Assembly (NCBI GenBank): GCA_002430545.1 | Contig: DJCM01000001.1 | Coordinates: 22,475-86,474, forward strand | Reading direction: 5' to 3' | Length of the DNA stretch: 64,000 bases | From: Flavobacteriaceae bacterium UBA5950 | Lineage (GTDB): Bacteria; Bacteroidota; Bacteroidia; Flavobacteriales; Flavobacteriaceae | Shown here: positions 37,388-46,356 of the stretch, piece after piece | How positions within the stretch are numbered: the stretch's first letter is position 1 | How the letters are laid out: each line of letters opens with the position of its first letter | Translations under genes and position numbers: made by a program | Notes under the pieces: model-generated | The model's input: the letters and a program-made list of their open reading frames with translations, nothing else | What the model was told of the DNA's origin: nothing | Databases searched by the model: none

Positions 37388-38426
37388 AAGTCGAGGGTTG
37401 CGTTGGTATCGATTCTTTGCAATTTCAATCATTCCACAGTGGCTGTTTTTGCTGTGGATTAGACGCTCGCCTGATCTCATTGATCAATTTTATACACAAG
37501 GAATTTTTGCATGGCTGTCTCAATTGAGCATACGACTGACAGCTTGGATCCCTTTTTCAGTTGGTGATGTATTCTATACAATTGGTCTTTACTTTGTTCT
37601 AAAACATCTGTTTTATTTCAAACGCTTGTGTTTTCGTGAAACGCTTATTAAAACCCTGGGATGGTTTGGGATTCTCTTCTTTGTTTTTCATCTGCAGTGG
37701 GGTTTCAATTATCATCAGACACCTATATCAGTTCAAAACAATGTACCATCGAGCTATATGTCAGAGGAATTAGAGACGTTTACGCATCACCTCATTCAGC
37801 AAACAAATCAGTTGCATGAAAAGCTGGCACAAAATGATAGTGTTGTAGTTGAAATCAATTATACTAACAAGCAGATTTTTGATGTTGCCACGCAAGCGAT
37901 TCAAAAGCAACATCGATATCCTACCCCCAATATCAAAAAATCATATTTTGGTTTGCTCTTGAGTTATATGGGTTATGGGGGTTATTTAAATCCCTTTACC
38001 CTTGAGGCACAAGTCAATACGCGTCAACCCAAACTACGAGTACTCACAACAGCTGCCCACGAGATTGCGCATCAACTGGGTTATGCAGCAGAAGAAGAGG
38101 CAAACTTTATTGCAATCGACGCAGCAATAAAATCCGACAATGCATATATGCAATATGCTGGCTATCAACTTGCTTTGGGATATGCGCTTTCAGAATGTAG
38201 AAAGAGAGAAGATATTGATCACCAACAACTCTATCAAGACATCGATAAAGGTGTCATAAAACAGTATCAACAGTTGTCAGCGTTTTGGCAGAATTACACA
38301 AATCCTTTTGAACCCTTGTTCAAAAAAAGCTATGATACTTACCTAAAGGCAAACAGCCAATCAGCAGGTATCAACAGCTATAGCTTGGTTGTTGGTTTGC
38401 TGCTACATCATTTCCAAAACGACTAA
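37359..38426 (+). CDS. DUF3810 domain membrane protein with HExxH metalloprotease-like motif
   Basis: About 355 residues. Three hydrophobic segments lie in the first 120 residues, then a soluble domain containing TTAAHEIAHQLGYAAEEEANF-type sequence: HEIAH followed by a Glu, the pattern of zinc metallopeptidases. DUF3810 members are widespread in Bacteroidota and not characterised to my knowledge. No ATG precedes the first membrane helix; candidate TTG starts are 37359, 37365 and 37398. The last gives MRWYRFFAIS and avoids most of the overlap with the PPIase gene, so the start is uncertain. It is convergent with the BNR protein gene, four bases shared. Confidence 0.8.
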   Translation: MRLKWSDWSKSRGLRWYRFFAISIIPQWLFLLWIRRSPDLIDQFYTQGIFAWLSQLSIRLTAWIPFSVGDVFYTIGLYFVLKHLFYFKRLCFRETLIKTLGWFGILFFVFHLQWGFNYHQTPISVQNNVPSSYMSEELETFTHHLIQQTNQLHEKLAQNDSVVVEINYTNKQIFDVATQAIQKQHRYPTPNIKKSYFGLLLSYMGYGGYLNPFTLEAQVNTRQPKLRVLTTAAHEIAHQLGYAAEEEANFIAIDAAIKSDNAYMQYAGYQLALGYALSECRKREDIDHQQLYQDIDKGVIKQYQQLSAFWQNYTNPFEPLFKKSYDTYLKANSQSAGINSYSLVVGLLLHHFQND

Positions 38427-41400
38427 TCCAGTACAACTGGCGCACCAGCAGCTTCCATTTCAGATGATACAGCGTCAACTGCAGAAACAAATGAGGTAAT
38501 CATCGGATTGATTTCTGCAAACAAGTTCTCAGCAACTTCAAAGCTTTTCATGTGAAGTGGCGTTGGTCCATAGGAGTTGCCATACAGCCCACTTGCTGCA
38601 AAATACAATCGATAGGATAATGTGAGATCATCCTTTTCGCCAACTTCAGCCTTAGACGAACTACCTTCCATCAACCTATTGATTTCATTCATCAACTCAC
38701 GTAAACTGTGCAACTTTGATGACAAATCCTCCTGATTGCTATCGACATAAGGAAGTGCCTTTAAAAGCGTTTTTAAATGTTTGGATGATTTTTCAAATGA
38801 ATGATTTGCAATATCAATCGCTTTATCAAGAGCAACCAATTTCTCAATAAACTCGTCTCGCTGGTCAGCAATAGGATTCGCTAAAACATTTTTTCGGATT
38901 CGCTCCACTTCAAAAGTTTGTGGCCCTGCAAGCGCTGTAATTTTTCCATCAATCTGTTGATGCAAACGCACTGTATAGTTACCAGGTTCAACATCGAGGC
39001 GTAAAGCGTTCAGCGTATTTTTCTTTGCATTGGCATCTGCAACGCTGATATAAGGCTGCTTCAAGTCCCAATTTACACGCTGAACTCCTTTATTGTGAGG
39101 AGCATAAATTCGATCAACGACTTCTCCTGCTTCATCTTCAATCACTAATATCAACTGTGGTTTTGATTCATTTTTTTCTGCATCAAGTGCCTCCCAACCT
39201 GGGAATGGAATATCTGCTTTCTTTTTATCCTTTTCTGCATTTTGACGAGAAGACTTCAGCGTCATATGACCCTCTTTGAGATAAAAGGTAAACATGGCAC
39301 CATATTTTGGGTTTTCTGCAGTATAAAATGACCCTCCTTGACTAGAGGTTCCACCTCGAATTTGGTGATACTGAAGTGCCTTTCGAGGTTTAAATAGCAT
39401 CGCCGATTGTTGTAGGCTTTCAGCTTTGATGTCGCGCAATGGGCTATAATCATCCAACACATAAAAACTGCGCCCAAAGGTCGCTAAAACAAGATCGTTT
39501 TCCCTTTTTTGAATGGCAAGATCACGAACTGAAATGGTAGGTAAACCAGTTGAAAATTTATGCCACTCACTTCCTTGATTCAAACTCACATATACGCCAT
39601 ACTCAGTTGCAAGAAACAATAAGTTGGGATTGATGTGGTCTTGCACAATTCTCCAGACTAGCGTTCCGTCAGGGATGCCTTTTGTAATTGACACCCATTT
39701 TCCTCCACCATTCGTGGTCTTGTAGAGGTAAGGCGAATAATCTCCATATTTATGATTATCAAGGACTACATAAGCCACTTGATCATTGTAAAGATCTATC
39801 TTTATATCATTGACAAATGCTGTTGATGGGGATCCAGGTAGCTTATCAACAGTCATTTTTGTCCAAGCACCCCCTCCATCATTGGTGAATTGGATAATTC
39901 CATCATCTGTACCAGCATATAAAAGTTCAGGGTTTGATGTTGATTCGCTTAGTGATGTAATCGTATTGTAGGTTGACATAGCATACACATCCCAAGGATT
40001 GTCAAAACTTTGCTGACGCCCCATGATGGGTAAAGCCAATCGCTCTTCGTCTTTTGTCAGGTCTGCTGAAATTGGTGTCCAGCTATCCCCACGATCATCA
40101 GATCTCCACACACGTTGGGTTCCAAAATACAATCGCTTGGGGTCATGATGACTGACAAGGATAGGCGCATCCCAATTATAGCGTTCGTATGGCTCTCCTA
40201 TGCCACTTTGAGGCTTAATATATATGGACTCCATCGTGGTTTTATCGATTCGATAAAGGTTTCCTTGCTGCCACTGTGCATAAACGATATCAGGGTTACC
40301 AGGCTCAGTTGCAGGTTGATGTCCATCCCCTCCGAGCAATACATACCAATCTGCATTTGATATGCCATTGGTTCGAAACGTACGTGAGGGACCTCCTTGA
40401 GTGTTGTTGTCTTGCGTACCTCCATAGATGTTATAAAAAGGTGCTGCATCATCAACTGCGAGCTTATAAAACTGTGTTAAGGGAAGGTTGTTGACGAACT
40501 TCCAAGATTTGGAATCGTCAAAGGATTCATAAATACCCCCATCAGTACCAAAGAGGAGATAGTTTGGATCATTCTTTTTGAAAGTCAATGAATGATTGTC
40601 AGAATGTTTATTGGCCTCACTCATCGTATAGAATGTTTTTCCGCCATCTTCAGAAACAAGCGCACGAACATTCATCAAATAAATACGATCGAAATGATGA
40701 GGAGAAGCAACAAGCTCTTGATAATAGTGAGGACCTGTACCACCAGAGACTGTGTCTGACATTTTTGTCCAGCTCCCACCACTGTCTGATGATCGATAAA
40801 CTGCTCCTTTACGACGATCGAGCTCGATTGCTGCATAAAGTATTTTTGAATTCATAGGAGAAATGGCCAATCCAATTTTACCCATGTTGGAAGATGGAAG
40901 ACCATTATCAATTTTAACCCATGTTTCGCCACCATCAACACTCTTGTACAGTGAGGTTCCTGGGCCTCCACCCATGTGAGCAGCTACGTTACGATGTCTT
41001 TGCCAACTTGCGAGATACAGAATATCGGGGTTGGTTGGATTAATGACAAGATCAGTAACACCTGTCCACTTGTTGATGCTGAGCTTATTGACCCAATTTT
41101 TACCTCCATCAGTGGATTTGTACAAGCCTCTTTCCCCTCCTGAGCTCCACAAAGGGCCTTGCGACGCCACCCAAATGGTGTTCGAGTCGTTTGGATGAAC
41201 AATGATTTTTGAGATATGTTCTGATTTTTTCAAACCCATATCTTGCCATGAAGATCCGCCATCAGTACTGCGATAAATGCCATGCCCGATTCCAACATGA
41301 CGACCACCAACATTTTCACCAGTACCCAACCACACAACTGAAGGGTTGTTTGGGTCAAGAGTGATACAACCAGTTGAGTAAAAGGACTCGTCATCAGTAA

Positions 41401-41659
41401 GTGGGGTCCAAGTTGTTCCAGCATTTGTGGTTTTCCAGGAACCCCCAGAACCAACTGCCACGTACCAAACATTTTCATTTGTCGGATCAATTGCGATATC
41501 TGCAATACGACCAGACATAAATGCAGGACCTAAACTACGAAAAGAAAATCCACTTAAAGCAGATTCCAATTCACTCTCTTTTTCATCTTCTTGTGCATGA
41601 CAAAAGGAAAAAATTAGGGTGCAGGATATTATCAAAAAACTAAATAATAAATTTTTCAT
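38423..41659 (-). CDS. Large exported BNR/sortilin-like beta-propeller protein
   Basis: 1078 residues with a signal peptide ending at CHAQ. The first 750 residues contain many BNR/Asp-box units, for example SxDGGxxW in STDGGSSWQDMG, STDGGKNWVNK, SVDGGETWVKI, SEDGGKTF and RSDDRGDSWTPI, giving a tandem propeller like VPS10/sortilin and some GH74-type proteins. The remainder is helical. Such genes are usually labelled glycosyl hydrolase, but I see no catalytic pair that proves it; it may bind or process peptides or glycans in the periplasm or at the surface. No T9SS sorting domain is evident at the C-terminus. Confidence 0.8.
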   Translation of the reverse strand: MKNLLFSFLIISCTLIFSFCHAQEDEKESELESALSGFSFRSLGPAFMSGRIADIAIDPTNENVWYVAVGSGGSWKTTNAGTTWTPLTDDESFYSTGCITLDPNNPSVVWLGTGENVGGRHVGIGHGIYRSTDGGSSWQDMGLKKSEHISKIIVHPNDSNTIWVASQGPLWSSGGERGLYKSTDGGKNWVNKLSINKWTGVTDLVINPTNPDILYLASWQRHRNVAAHMGGGPGTSLYKSVDGGETWVKIDNGLPSSNMGKIGLAISPMNSKILYAAIELDRRKGAVYRSSDSGGSWTKMSDTVSGGTGPHYYQELVASPHHFDRIYLMNVRALVSEDGGKTFYTMSEANKHSDNHSLTFKKNDPNYLLFGTDGGIYESFDDSKSWKFVNNLPLTQFYKLAVDDAAPFYNIYGGTQDNNTQGGPSRTFRTNGISNADWYVLLGGDGHQPATEPGNPDIVYAQWQQGNLYRIDKTTMESIYIKPQSGIGEPYERYNWDAPILVSHHDPKRLYFGTQRVWRSDDRGDSWTPISADLTKDEERLALPIMGRQQSFDNPWDVYAMSTYNTITSLSESTSNPELLYAGTDDGIIQFTNDGGGAWTKMTVDKLPGSPSTAFVNDIKIDLYNDQVAYVVLDNHKYGDYSPYLYKTTNGGGKWVSITKGIPDGTLVWRIVQDHINPNLLFLATEYGVYVSLNQGSEWHKFSTGLPTISVRDLAIQKRENDLVLATFGRSFYVLDDYSPLRDIKAESLQQSAMLFKPRKALQYHQIRGGTSSQGGSFYTAENPKYGAMFTFYLKEGHMTLKSSRQNAEKDKKKADIPFPGWEALDAEKNESKPQLILVIEDEAGEVVDRIYAPHNKGVQRVNWDLKQPYISVADANAKKNTLNALRLDVEPGNYTVRLHQQIDGKITALAGPQTFEVERIRKNVLANPIADQRDEFIEKLVALDKAIDIANHSFEKSSKHLKTLLKALPYVDSNQEDLSSKLHSLRELMNEINRLMEGSSSKAEVGEKDDLTLSYRLYFAASGLYGNSYGPTPLHMKSFEVAENLFAEINPMITSFVSAVDAVSSEMEAAGAPVVLD

Positions 41660-41686
41660 GTCATAAGATTTTATCTTTTAAACATA

Positions 41687-41694
41687 CAAAATTA
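41687..41694 (-). promoter_or_regulatory. -7 promoter element (TAATTTTG) for the BNR-protein gene
   Basis: On the minus strand TAATTTTG lies 27 bases before the ATG at 41657-41659. No clear -33 TTG was seen. Confidence 0.4.
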
Positions 41695-41716
41695 AGTATG
41701 AAATAAAGCATTTGAA

Positions 41717-41749
41717 TTGATGAAATATGACTTATGCTATCTATTTTTG
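41717..41749 (+). promoter_or_regulatory. Promoter (-33 TTG, -7 TATTTTTG) for rlmD
   Basis: TTG at 41717-41719 and TATTTTTG at 41742-41749, spaced 22 bases. The ATG at 41758 follows after eight bases, so the leader should be almost absent. Confidence 0.6.
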
Positions 41750-41757
41750 CAATCGAC

Positions 41758-43158
41758 ATGAAAGTCAAACAAACAATAGAGCTAAGCATCACTGGCATCG
41801 CTGCAAAAGGCATGGCGATTGGACGTACAAATGAAGGTGTTGTTGTTTTTGTCAAAGGGGCTGTTCCTGGAGATGTTGCTTCTGTATTTCTTTATAAAAA
41901 AAGGAAAAGTTATTTTGAGGGTCGGGTCGAAAAGTTACTCGTTCCAAGCCCTGACCGAATATCAGCCAAATGCGATCACTTTGGCACCTGTGGCGGTTGT
42001 CAATGGCAACATCTTTCATACACTGCACAGTTGAAACACAAAGCACAAGAGGTCTATCAAAATTTTGTAAAGATTGGTGGTTTTGATTTTCCTACACTGA
42101 ACAAAATTGTACCCAGCAAGTCACAATATAATTATCGCAACAAAATGGAGTATAGCTTCTCCAACAGTCGATGGCTGACCAAAGCTGAAATTGAATCTGG
42201 AGAAGTAATGAATCGAAATGCACTGGGGTTTCATAAACCCCGAATGTGGGATAAGATTGTACACATCAATGAATGTTTTTTACAACAAGAACCAGGAAAT
42301 CAAATTCGAAATTTTATTCATCAATATGCCATAGATAAAGGGATAAGTTATTATGATCTCAAAAATAAATCAGGGCAGTTGCGCAGCATGATGATTCGTA
42401 CAGCATCTACTGGACAGATCATGCTAGTCATTCAGTTTTTTGAAAATCATAAAAAAGAAAGGAACGATTTGCTAGAAGCGATCATCGACAAGTTCCCACA
42501 AATCACTTCACTTCATTATATCATCAATCAAAAAGCAAATGATAGCATCTATGATCTAGATATCAATTTACATGCCGGAAACCCACATATTGAAGAAGAA
42601 ATGAAGGGATTGCGCTTTTGGATCACACCCAAGTCTTTTTACCAAACCAACTCAATGCAAGCGTATGAGTTGTATAAAATCACTCAGGATTTTGCAAATC
42701 TGACTGGGAGTGAAATTGTTTATGACCTCTACACTGGCTTGGGAACCATTGCACAATTTGTCGCAAAAGAAGCAAAACATGTTGTTGGGATTGAAGAAAT
42801 TCCTGAAGCAATTGTTGCAGCAAAAGAAAATGCAAAGAGAAATAAACTATCCAACGTAGTTTTTGCAGCAGGCGATATGAAAAAAGTCTTTACAGATGAC
42901 TTCATCGCAACGCATGGCACCCCAGATGTTATCATAACAGACCCACCTCGTGAGGGCATGCACAAAGATGTCGTCAAGCAATTACTTAAGATCTTACCCA
43001 AACGAATTGTATATGTGAGTTGTAATTCTGCAACACAGGCACGAGATTTAAGTCTGTTGAGTAATCATTATTCAATAAAAAAAGTGCAGCCTGTCGATAT
43101 GTTTCCCCACACCCAGCACGTAGAAAATGTTGTACTTTTGGAAGGAATCCATGTATAA
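41758..43158 (+). CDS. rlmD: 23S rRNA (uracil(1939)-C(5))-methyltransferase
   Basis: 466 residues from the ATG at 41758; an upstream in-frame ATG at 41734 is not used because it precedes the promoter element. An N-terminal TRAM domain (to about 60, VFVKGAVPGD) is followed by iron-sulfur cysteines in CDHFGTCGGCQW, a central domain, and the SAM-dependent methyltransferase core with DLYTGLGTIAQF, ITDPPREGMH and the catalytic Cys in YVSCNSATQARDL. RlmD methylates U1939 in 23S rRNA; the RlmD/RlmCD subgroup split is inferred. It overlaps the DUF6452 gene by eight bases. Confidence 0.92.
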   Translation: MKVKQTIELSITGIAAKGMAIGRTNEGVVVFVKGAVPGDVASVFLYKKRKSYFEGRVEKLLVPSPDRISAKCDHFGTCGGCQWQHLSYTAQLKHKAQEVYQNFVKIGGFDFPTLNKIVPSKSQYNYRNKMEYSFSNSRWLTKAEIESGEVMNRNALGFHKPRMWDKIVHINECFLQQEPGNQIRNFIHQYAIDKGISYYDLKNKSGQLRSMMIRTASTGQIMLVIQFFENHKKERNDLLEAIIDKFPQITSLHYIINQKANDSIYDLDINLHAGNPHIEEEMKGLRFWITPKSFYQTNSMQAYELYKITQDFANLTGSEIVYDLYTGLGTIAQFVAKEAKHVVGIEEIPEAIVAAKENAKRNKLSNVVFAAGDMKKVFTDDFIATHGTPDVIITDPPREGMHKDVVKQLLKILPKRIVYVSCNSATQARDLSLLSNHYSIKKVQPVDMFPHTQHVENVVLLEGIHV

Positions 43159-43612
43159 ATTTCGCTATCTGTTGTTGATACTGTTGCTTCACTCGAGTTG
43201 TGAACCAGATGATGTGTGCAACATAGAAAACCCATCAACACCACAACTCGTCTTTCGCTTGTATGATGCCAACCAGCCAAGTCAGCTCAAGTCAGTCGAC
43301 ACCTTGAGGGTTAAAAACACTGAAAATGAATCTGTTTTACAATTGATCAATACTGATTCAATTGCGATTCCTTTTCAAATAAATGCCAATAAAATGAATC
43401 TCGACTTTACAATATCAGCAGGGATGAGTGATGAACTATTAATCGATTACCAAACACAGGATATGTATTTGAGTCGCGCTTGTGGGTTTCAAAGTACATT
43501 TATCATCAATGAAATCGAAACCGGCAGCAATCAAAGTTGGATAAACACAATAGAAATTGTATCGAATGAAGTCCTAGTAGACACCCTTGCTCATGTTAAA
43601 ATCTATCACTAG
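43151..43612 (+). CDS. DUF6452 family lipoprotein
   Basis: About 153 residues beginning with MYKFRYLLLILLLHSSC, a lipoprotein signal with Cys17. The rest is predicted all-beta (VFRLYDANQPSQLKSVDTL, PFQINANKMNLDFTI). It matches the small flavobacterial family found between rlmD and a DUF6048 gene, with no known function. I use the ATG at 43151, inside the rlmD end, since it gives the signal peptide. It overlaps the DUF6048 gene by 20 bp. Confidence 0.75.
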   Translation: MYKFRYLLLILLLHSSCEPDDVCNIENPSTPQLVFRLYDANQPSQLKSVDTLRVKNTENESVLQLINTDSIAIPFQINANKMNLDFTISAGMSDELLIDYQTQDMYLSRACGFQSTFIINEIETGSNQSWINTIEIVSNEVLVDTLAHVKIYH

Positions 43613-44279
43613 TTGTTTCCTATTTTTCGTGGTTTGTTTTGGCTCTGCGCAGGATAGCATTCCAAAATATACAGAACGATATAGCATCCGCTTTGGGATT
43701 GATATGAGTAAATCCATTCGCTCTATGATCGAAAACGACTACAAAGGGCTAGAACTCACTGCAGATTATCGAATAACAAAAAAGCTATATCTCGCAGCAG
43801 AAATAGGAATGGAAGACAAACGTGTTGTGAGTGAGGCACTTGACTTTCAGACCAGTGGAGAGTACATCAAGCTAGGTGTTGATTTCAATTTGTTCAACAA
43901 CTGGGAAGGGATGGAGAATATGCTGCTGACAGGAGTTAGGTTTGGCACAAGTACCCATAGCCAACAGCTCAATGGTTATGCAGTCAGGCAGCTCGATCAC
44001 CTTTGGGCGGAAGACTTATACAAATCACTCGATCAACCCCTTTTATTCGATGATTTGAGTGCGACTTGGATTGAAATAATTGCAGGTGTTAAAACAGAAC
44101 TACTGAACAACTTGTACATGGGCATTAGTGTTCGGATGAACTATTTGATGAATGACAATGAGGTAACCAACTTCAGTAATCTCTATATTCCAGGTTATCA
44201 TCGTGTATCTGAGGGAAGTCCTTGGGGCGTGGGTTTGAACTATACGATGATGTATCAGTTCCCACTTTATCGTAAGTGA
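43593..44279 (+). CDS. DUF6048 family outer-membrane-like protein
   Basis: About 228 residues. A signal peptide ends at GSAQ, and the rest is rich in alternating aromatic and polar strands (ELTADYRITKKLYLAAEIGME, GLNYTMMYQFPLY) with a final aromatic residue near the end, suggesting an eight-stranded beta-barrel in the outer membrane. It is the usual partner of DUF6452 in flavobacteria. The ATG at 43593 is preferred over a TTG two codons upstream. Function unknown. Confidence 0.75.
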   Translation: MLKSITSCFLFFVVCFGSAQDSIPKYTERYSIRFGIDMSKSIRSMIENDYKGLELTADYRITKKLYLAAEIGMEDKRVVSEALDFQTSGEYIKLGVDFNLFNNWEGMENMLLTGVRFGTSTHSQQLNGYAVRQLDHLWAEDLYKSLDQPLLFDDLSATWIEIIAGVKTELLNNLYMGISVRMNYLMNDNEVTNFSNLYIPGYHRVSEGSPWGVGLNYTMMYQFPLYRK

Positions 44280-44316
44280 TGATTTTTGGTCGTTTTAAGA
44301 TTAAAAAAAAGAACAG

Positions 44317-44346
44317 TTGCAAACTAAAAAAAAATATCTAATTTTG
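44317..44346 (+). promoter_or_regulatory. Promoter (-33 TTG, -7 TAATTTTG) for rplS
   Basis: TTG at 44317-44319 and TAATTTTG at 44339-44346 are 19 bases apart. A leader of about 60 nt follows. Confidence 0.65.
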
Positions 44347-44351
44347 CACTC

Positions 44352-44413
44352 CTAGGTTCAACCGCTGGCGATGGTCGTGAATGTTGTTCTTAGTTATTTT
44401 TTAGCTAGAAATC
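44352..44413 (+). promoter_or_regulatory. rplS 5' leader, candidate L19 autoregulatory element
   Basis: The stretch between the predicted start of transcription and the rplS ATG is unusually long for this window. It can form a hairpin at 44357-44381: TTCA/TGAA and ACC/GGT stems with a two-base CG bulge and a nine-base loop. Ribosomal-protein leaders upstream of L19 genes are known in several bacteria, and I recall a flavobacterial type; the match here was not tested. Confidence 0.4.
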
Positions 44414-44764
44414 ATGGAACATTTAGTTCAGTATGTTCAAGACGAGTTCGTCGAGAAAAAAACATTCCCCTCTTTTCAAGCGGGTGATACCATCACAGTT
44501 TATTACGAAATTCGCGAAGGCGAAAAAGTAAGAACCCAGTTCTTCAAAGGAGTTGTGATCCAAATCAAAGGTACTGGAAGCACAAAAACATTCACCATTC
44601 GGAAAATATCTGGAACAGTTGGTGTTGAACGTATTTTCCCGTTCAATCTGCCCACCATTCAGAAAATCGAAGTGAATAATCGTGGTAAAGTACGTCGTTC
44701 ACGTATTTTTTACTTCAGAGAATTGCGAGGTAAAAAGGCGCGAATCAAGGAAAAAAAGAATTAA
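44414..44764 (+). CDS. rplS: 50S ribosomal protein L19
   Basis: 116 residues, normal length. FQAGDTITVYYEIREGEK, FKGVVIQIKG, FTIRKISGTVGVERIFP and the C-terminal GKVRRSRIFYFRELRGKKARIKE are typical of L19, which lies at the interface of the subunits. It is a single-gene unit: its own promoter and leader precede it and a strong rho-independent terminator follows 16 bases after the stop. Confidence 0.98.
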   Translation: MEHLVQYVQDEFVEKKTFPSFQAGDTITVYYEIREGEKVRTQFFKGVVIQIKGTGSTKTFTIRKISGTVGVERIFPFNLPTIQKIEVNNRGKVRRSRIFYFRELRGKKARIKEKKN

Positions 44765-44779
44765 AACTTCTGTTTTAAA

Positions 44780-44807
44780 GACCTCCTTTCTGGGAGGTTT
44801 TTTTTTC
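44780..44807 (+). terminator. Rho-independent terminator after rplS
   Basis: Inverted repeat ACCTCC (44781-44786) and GGAGGT (44793-44798) with a six-base loop, followed by a run of about ten T. Confidence 0.85.
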
Positions 44808-44865
44808 TCAATTTTTACTCTGTTTTTTTGAGAATATTATAACAATCTGAATAGTATTGAAAACG

Positions 44866-44898
44866 TTGATGTTCTTTAGCTTTCACATTGTATATTTG
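44866..44898 (+). promoter_or_regulatory. Promoter (-33 TTG, -7 TATATTTG) for icd
   Basis: TTG at 44866-44868 and TATATTTG at 44891-44898, 22 bases apart. The ATG at 44918 follows 19 bases later. Confidence 0.65.
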
Positions 44899-44917
44899 CG
44901 CCACCAAAAAAAAAGTC

Positions 44918-46144
44918 ATGACTAAAATTAAAGTTGCTAATCCTGTTGTCGAAATCAATGGCGATGAAATGACAAGAATCATCTGGGAGTTTATAAAAAA
45001 ACAACTCATCTTACCCTATATTGATGTTGAACTTTTATACTACGACTTAGGTCTAGAAAGTCGTGATGCTACCAATGATCAAATTACAATTGATGCTGCC
45101 AATGCAATTAACAAGCATAAGGTTGGTATTAAATGTGCAACGATTACTCCCGATGAAAATCGTGTAGAGGAGTATGGCTTAAAGAAGATGTGGCGATCTC
45201 CCAATGGCACGATTAGAAACATCGTTGGTGGGACTGTATTTCGAGAGCCAATCATTATGAGCAATGTCCCGAGATATGTACAAGGTTGGACCAACCCAAT
45301 CTGTATTGGTCGTCATGCATTTGGAGATCAGTATAAAGCAACTGATACCATTATAAAAGGCAAAGGGAAACTCACAATGACTTTTACACCTGAAGATGGC
45401 AGTGAATCAAAAACTTGGGAGGTTTATGACTTTCAAGAAGGTGGCGTTGCAATGAGCATGTATAATATTGATTCATCCATTTATGGATTTGCTCGCTCGT
45501 GCATGAATCGTGCATTGAGCAAAGGCTGGCCATTGTATTTCAGCACCAAAAACACCATCATGAAAGCTTATGATGGTCGCTTCAAAGACATTTTTGAAGA
45601 AGTGTATCAAAATGAATTCAAAACAAAGTTTGAAGAAGCAGGCATACACTACGAGCATCGCCTGATCGATGATATGGTCGCTGCTGCTATGAAATGGAAT
45701 GGTGGATTTGTTTGGGCATGTAAAAACTATGATGGAGACGTGCAGTCGGATACAGTTGCGCAGGGCTTTGGATCGCTAGGACTGATGACTTCAACCCTTG
45801 TCACTCCTGATGGAGAAATCATGGAAGCTGAAGCAGCACATGGTACAGTGACGAGACATTATCGCCTCCACCAAAATGGTGAGGAAACATCTACAAACCC
45901 TATCGCATCTATTTTTGCTTGGACACGTGGACTTGCACATCGTGCCAAACTAGATAACAACCAAGAGCTTGCAAACTTTTGTGAAACTCTTGAAAAGGTT
46001 TGTATTCAAACAGTGGAAAGTGGCAAAATGACCAAAGACTTGGCATTGCTTATTCATGAGAAAAACCTCAAGAGAGAGCATTATCTCAATACCAAAGAGT
46101 TTTTAGATTCTATTAAAGAAAATCTAGATAAGGCTCTACGCTAA
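44918..46144 (+). CDS. icd: Isocitrate dehydrogenase (NADP-dependent)
   Basis: 408 residues of the eukaryote-like (subfamily II) NADP-IDH group: VVEINGDEMTRIIW, SPNGTIRNIVGGTVFREPI, the metal and substrate site RLIDDMVAAAMKW, and SDTVAQGFGSLGLMTS, with EAEAAHGTVTRHYR for the cofactor. It oxidatively decarboxylates isocitrate to 2-oxoglutarate in the TCA cycle. The ATG at 44918 is chosen; an upstream in-frame start at 44888 would lie across the promoter. A symporter remnant begins right after its stop. Confidence 0.96.
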   Translation: MTKIKVANPVVEINGDEMTRIIWEFIKKQLILPYIDVELLYYDLGLESRDATNDQITIDAANAINKHKVGIKCATITPDENRVEEYGLKKMWRSPNGTIRNIVGGTVFREPIIMSNVPRYVQGWTNPICIGRHAFGDQYKATDTIIKGKGKLTMTFTPEDGSESKTWEVYDFQEGGVAMSMYNIDSSIYGFARSCMNRALSKGWPLYFSTKNTIMKAYDGRFKDIFEEVYQNEFKTKFEEAGIHYEHRLIDDMVAAAMKWNGGFVWACKNYDGDVQSDTVAQGFGSLGLMTSTLVTPDGEIMEAEAAHGTVTRHYRLHQNGEETSTNPIASIFAWTRGLAHRAKLDNNQELANFCETLEKVCIQTVESGKMTKDLALLIHEKNLKREHYLNTKEFLDSIKENLDKALR

Positions 46145-46145
46145 T

Positions 46146-46334
46146 CTGTCGGATTTGATACAAATAACAATCGCCATAGAAAGTGGTATTCAAAATGGAA
46201 CACTGGCTTTTGTTATTGCGACCACCCTCCTCAACAACTTCGAAATGGGACTGCCAACAGGTGCATATTCTATATGGATGTTCATAACAGGTTGTATCCT
46301 CATGTGGCGCTTGGGAAGAAAAAAATCCAGTTAA
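46146..46334 (+). pseudogene. C-terminal remnant of a bile-acid:sodium symporter (BASS) family gene
   Basis: The frame that ends at TAA 46332-46334 reads ITIAIESGIQNGTLAFVIA, then TTLLNN, EMGLPTGAYSIWMFITG and MWRLGRKK. This resembles the last two membrane helices of the SBF/BASS transporters (pattern IEVGIQNGTLA...NP.MAIPAA.YSL.MF). The frame continues upstream only into icd sequence, with no start codon or N-terminal part, so about 80 percent of the gene is missing. It is a fossil left by a deletion adjoining icd. Identification is by memory of the family pattern. Confidence 0.65.
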
Positions 46335-46337
46335 TTG

Positions 46338-46345
46338 TATATTTG
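46338..46345 (+). promoter_or_regulatory. -7 promoter element (TATATTTG) for the TonB-dependent receptor gene
   Basis: TATATTTG lies three bases after the remnant's stop and 11 bases before the ATG at 46357. The nearest TTG upstream (46311-46313) is 24 bases away. Confidence 0.5.
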
Positions 46346-46356
46346 TCAAAATTGCT

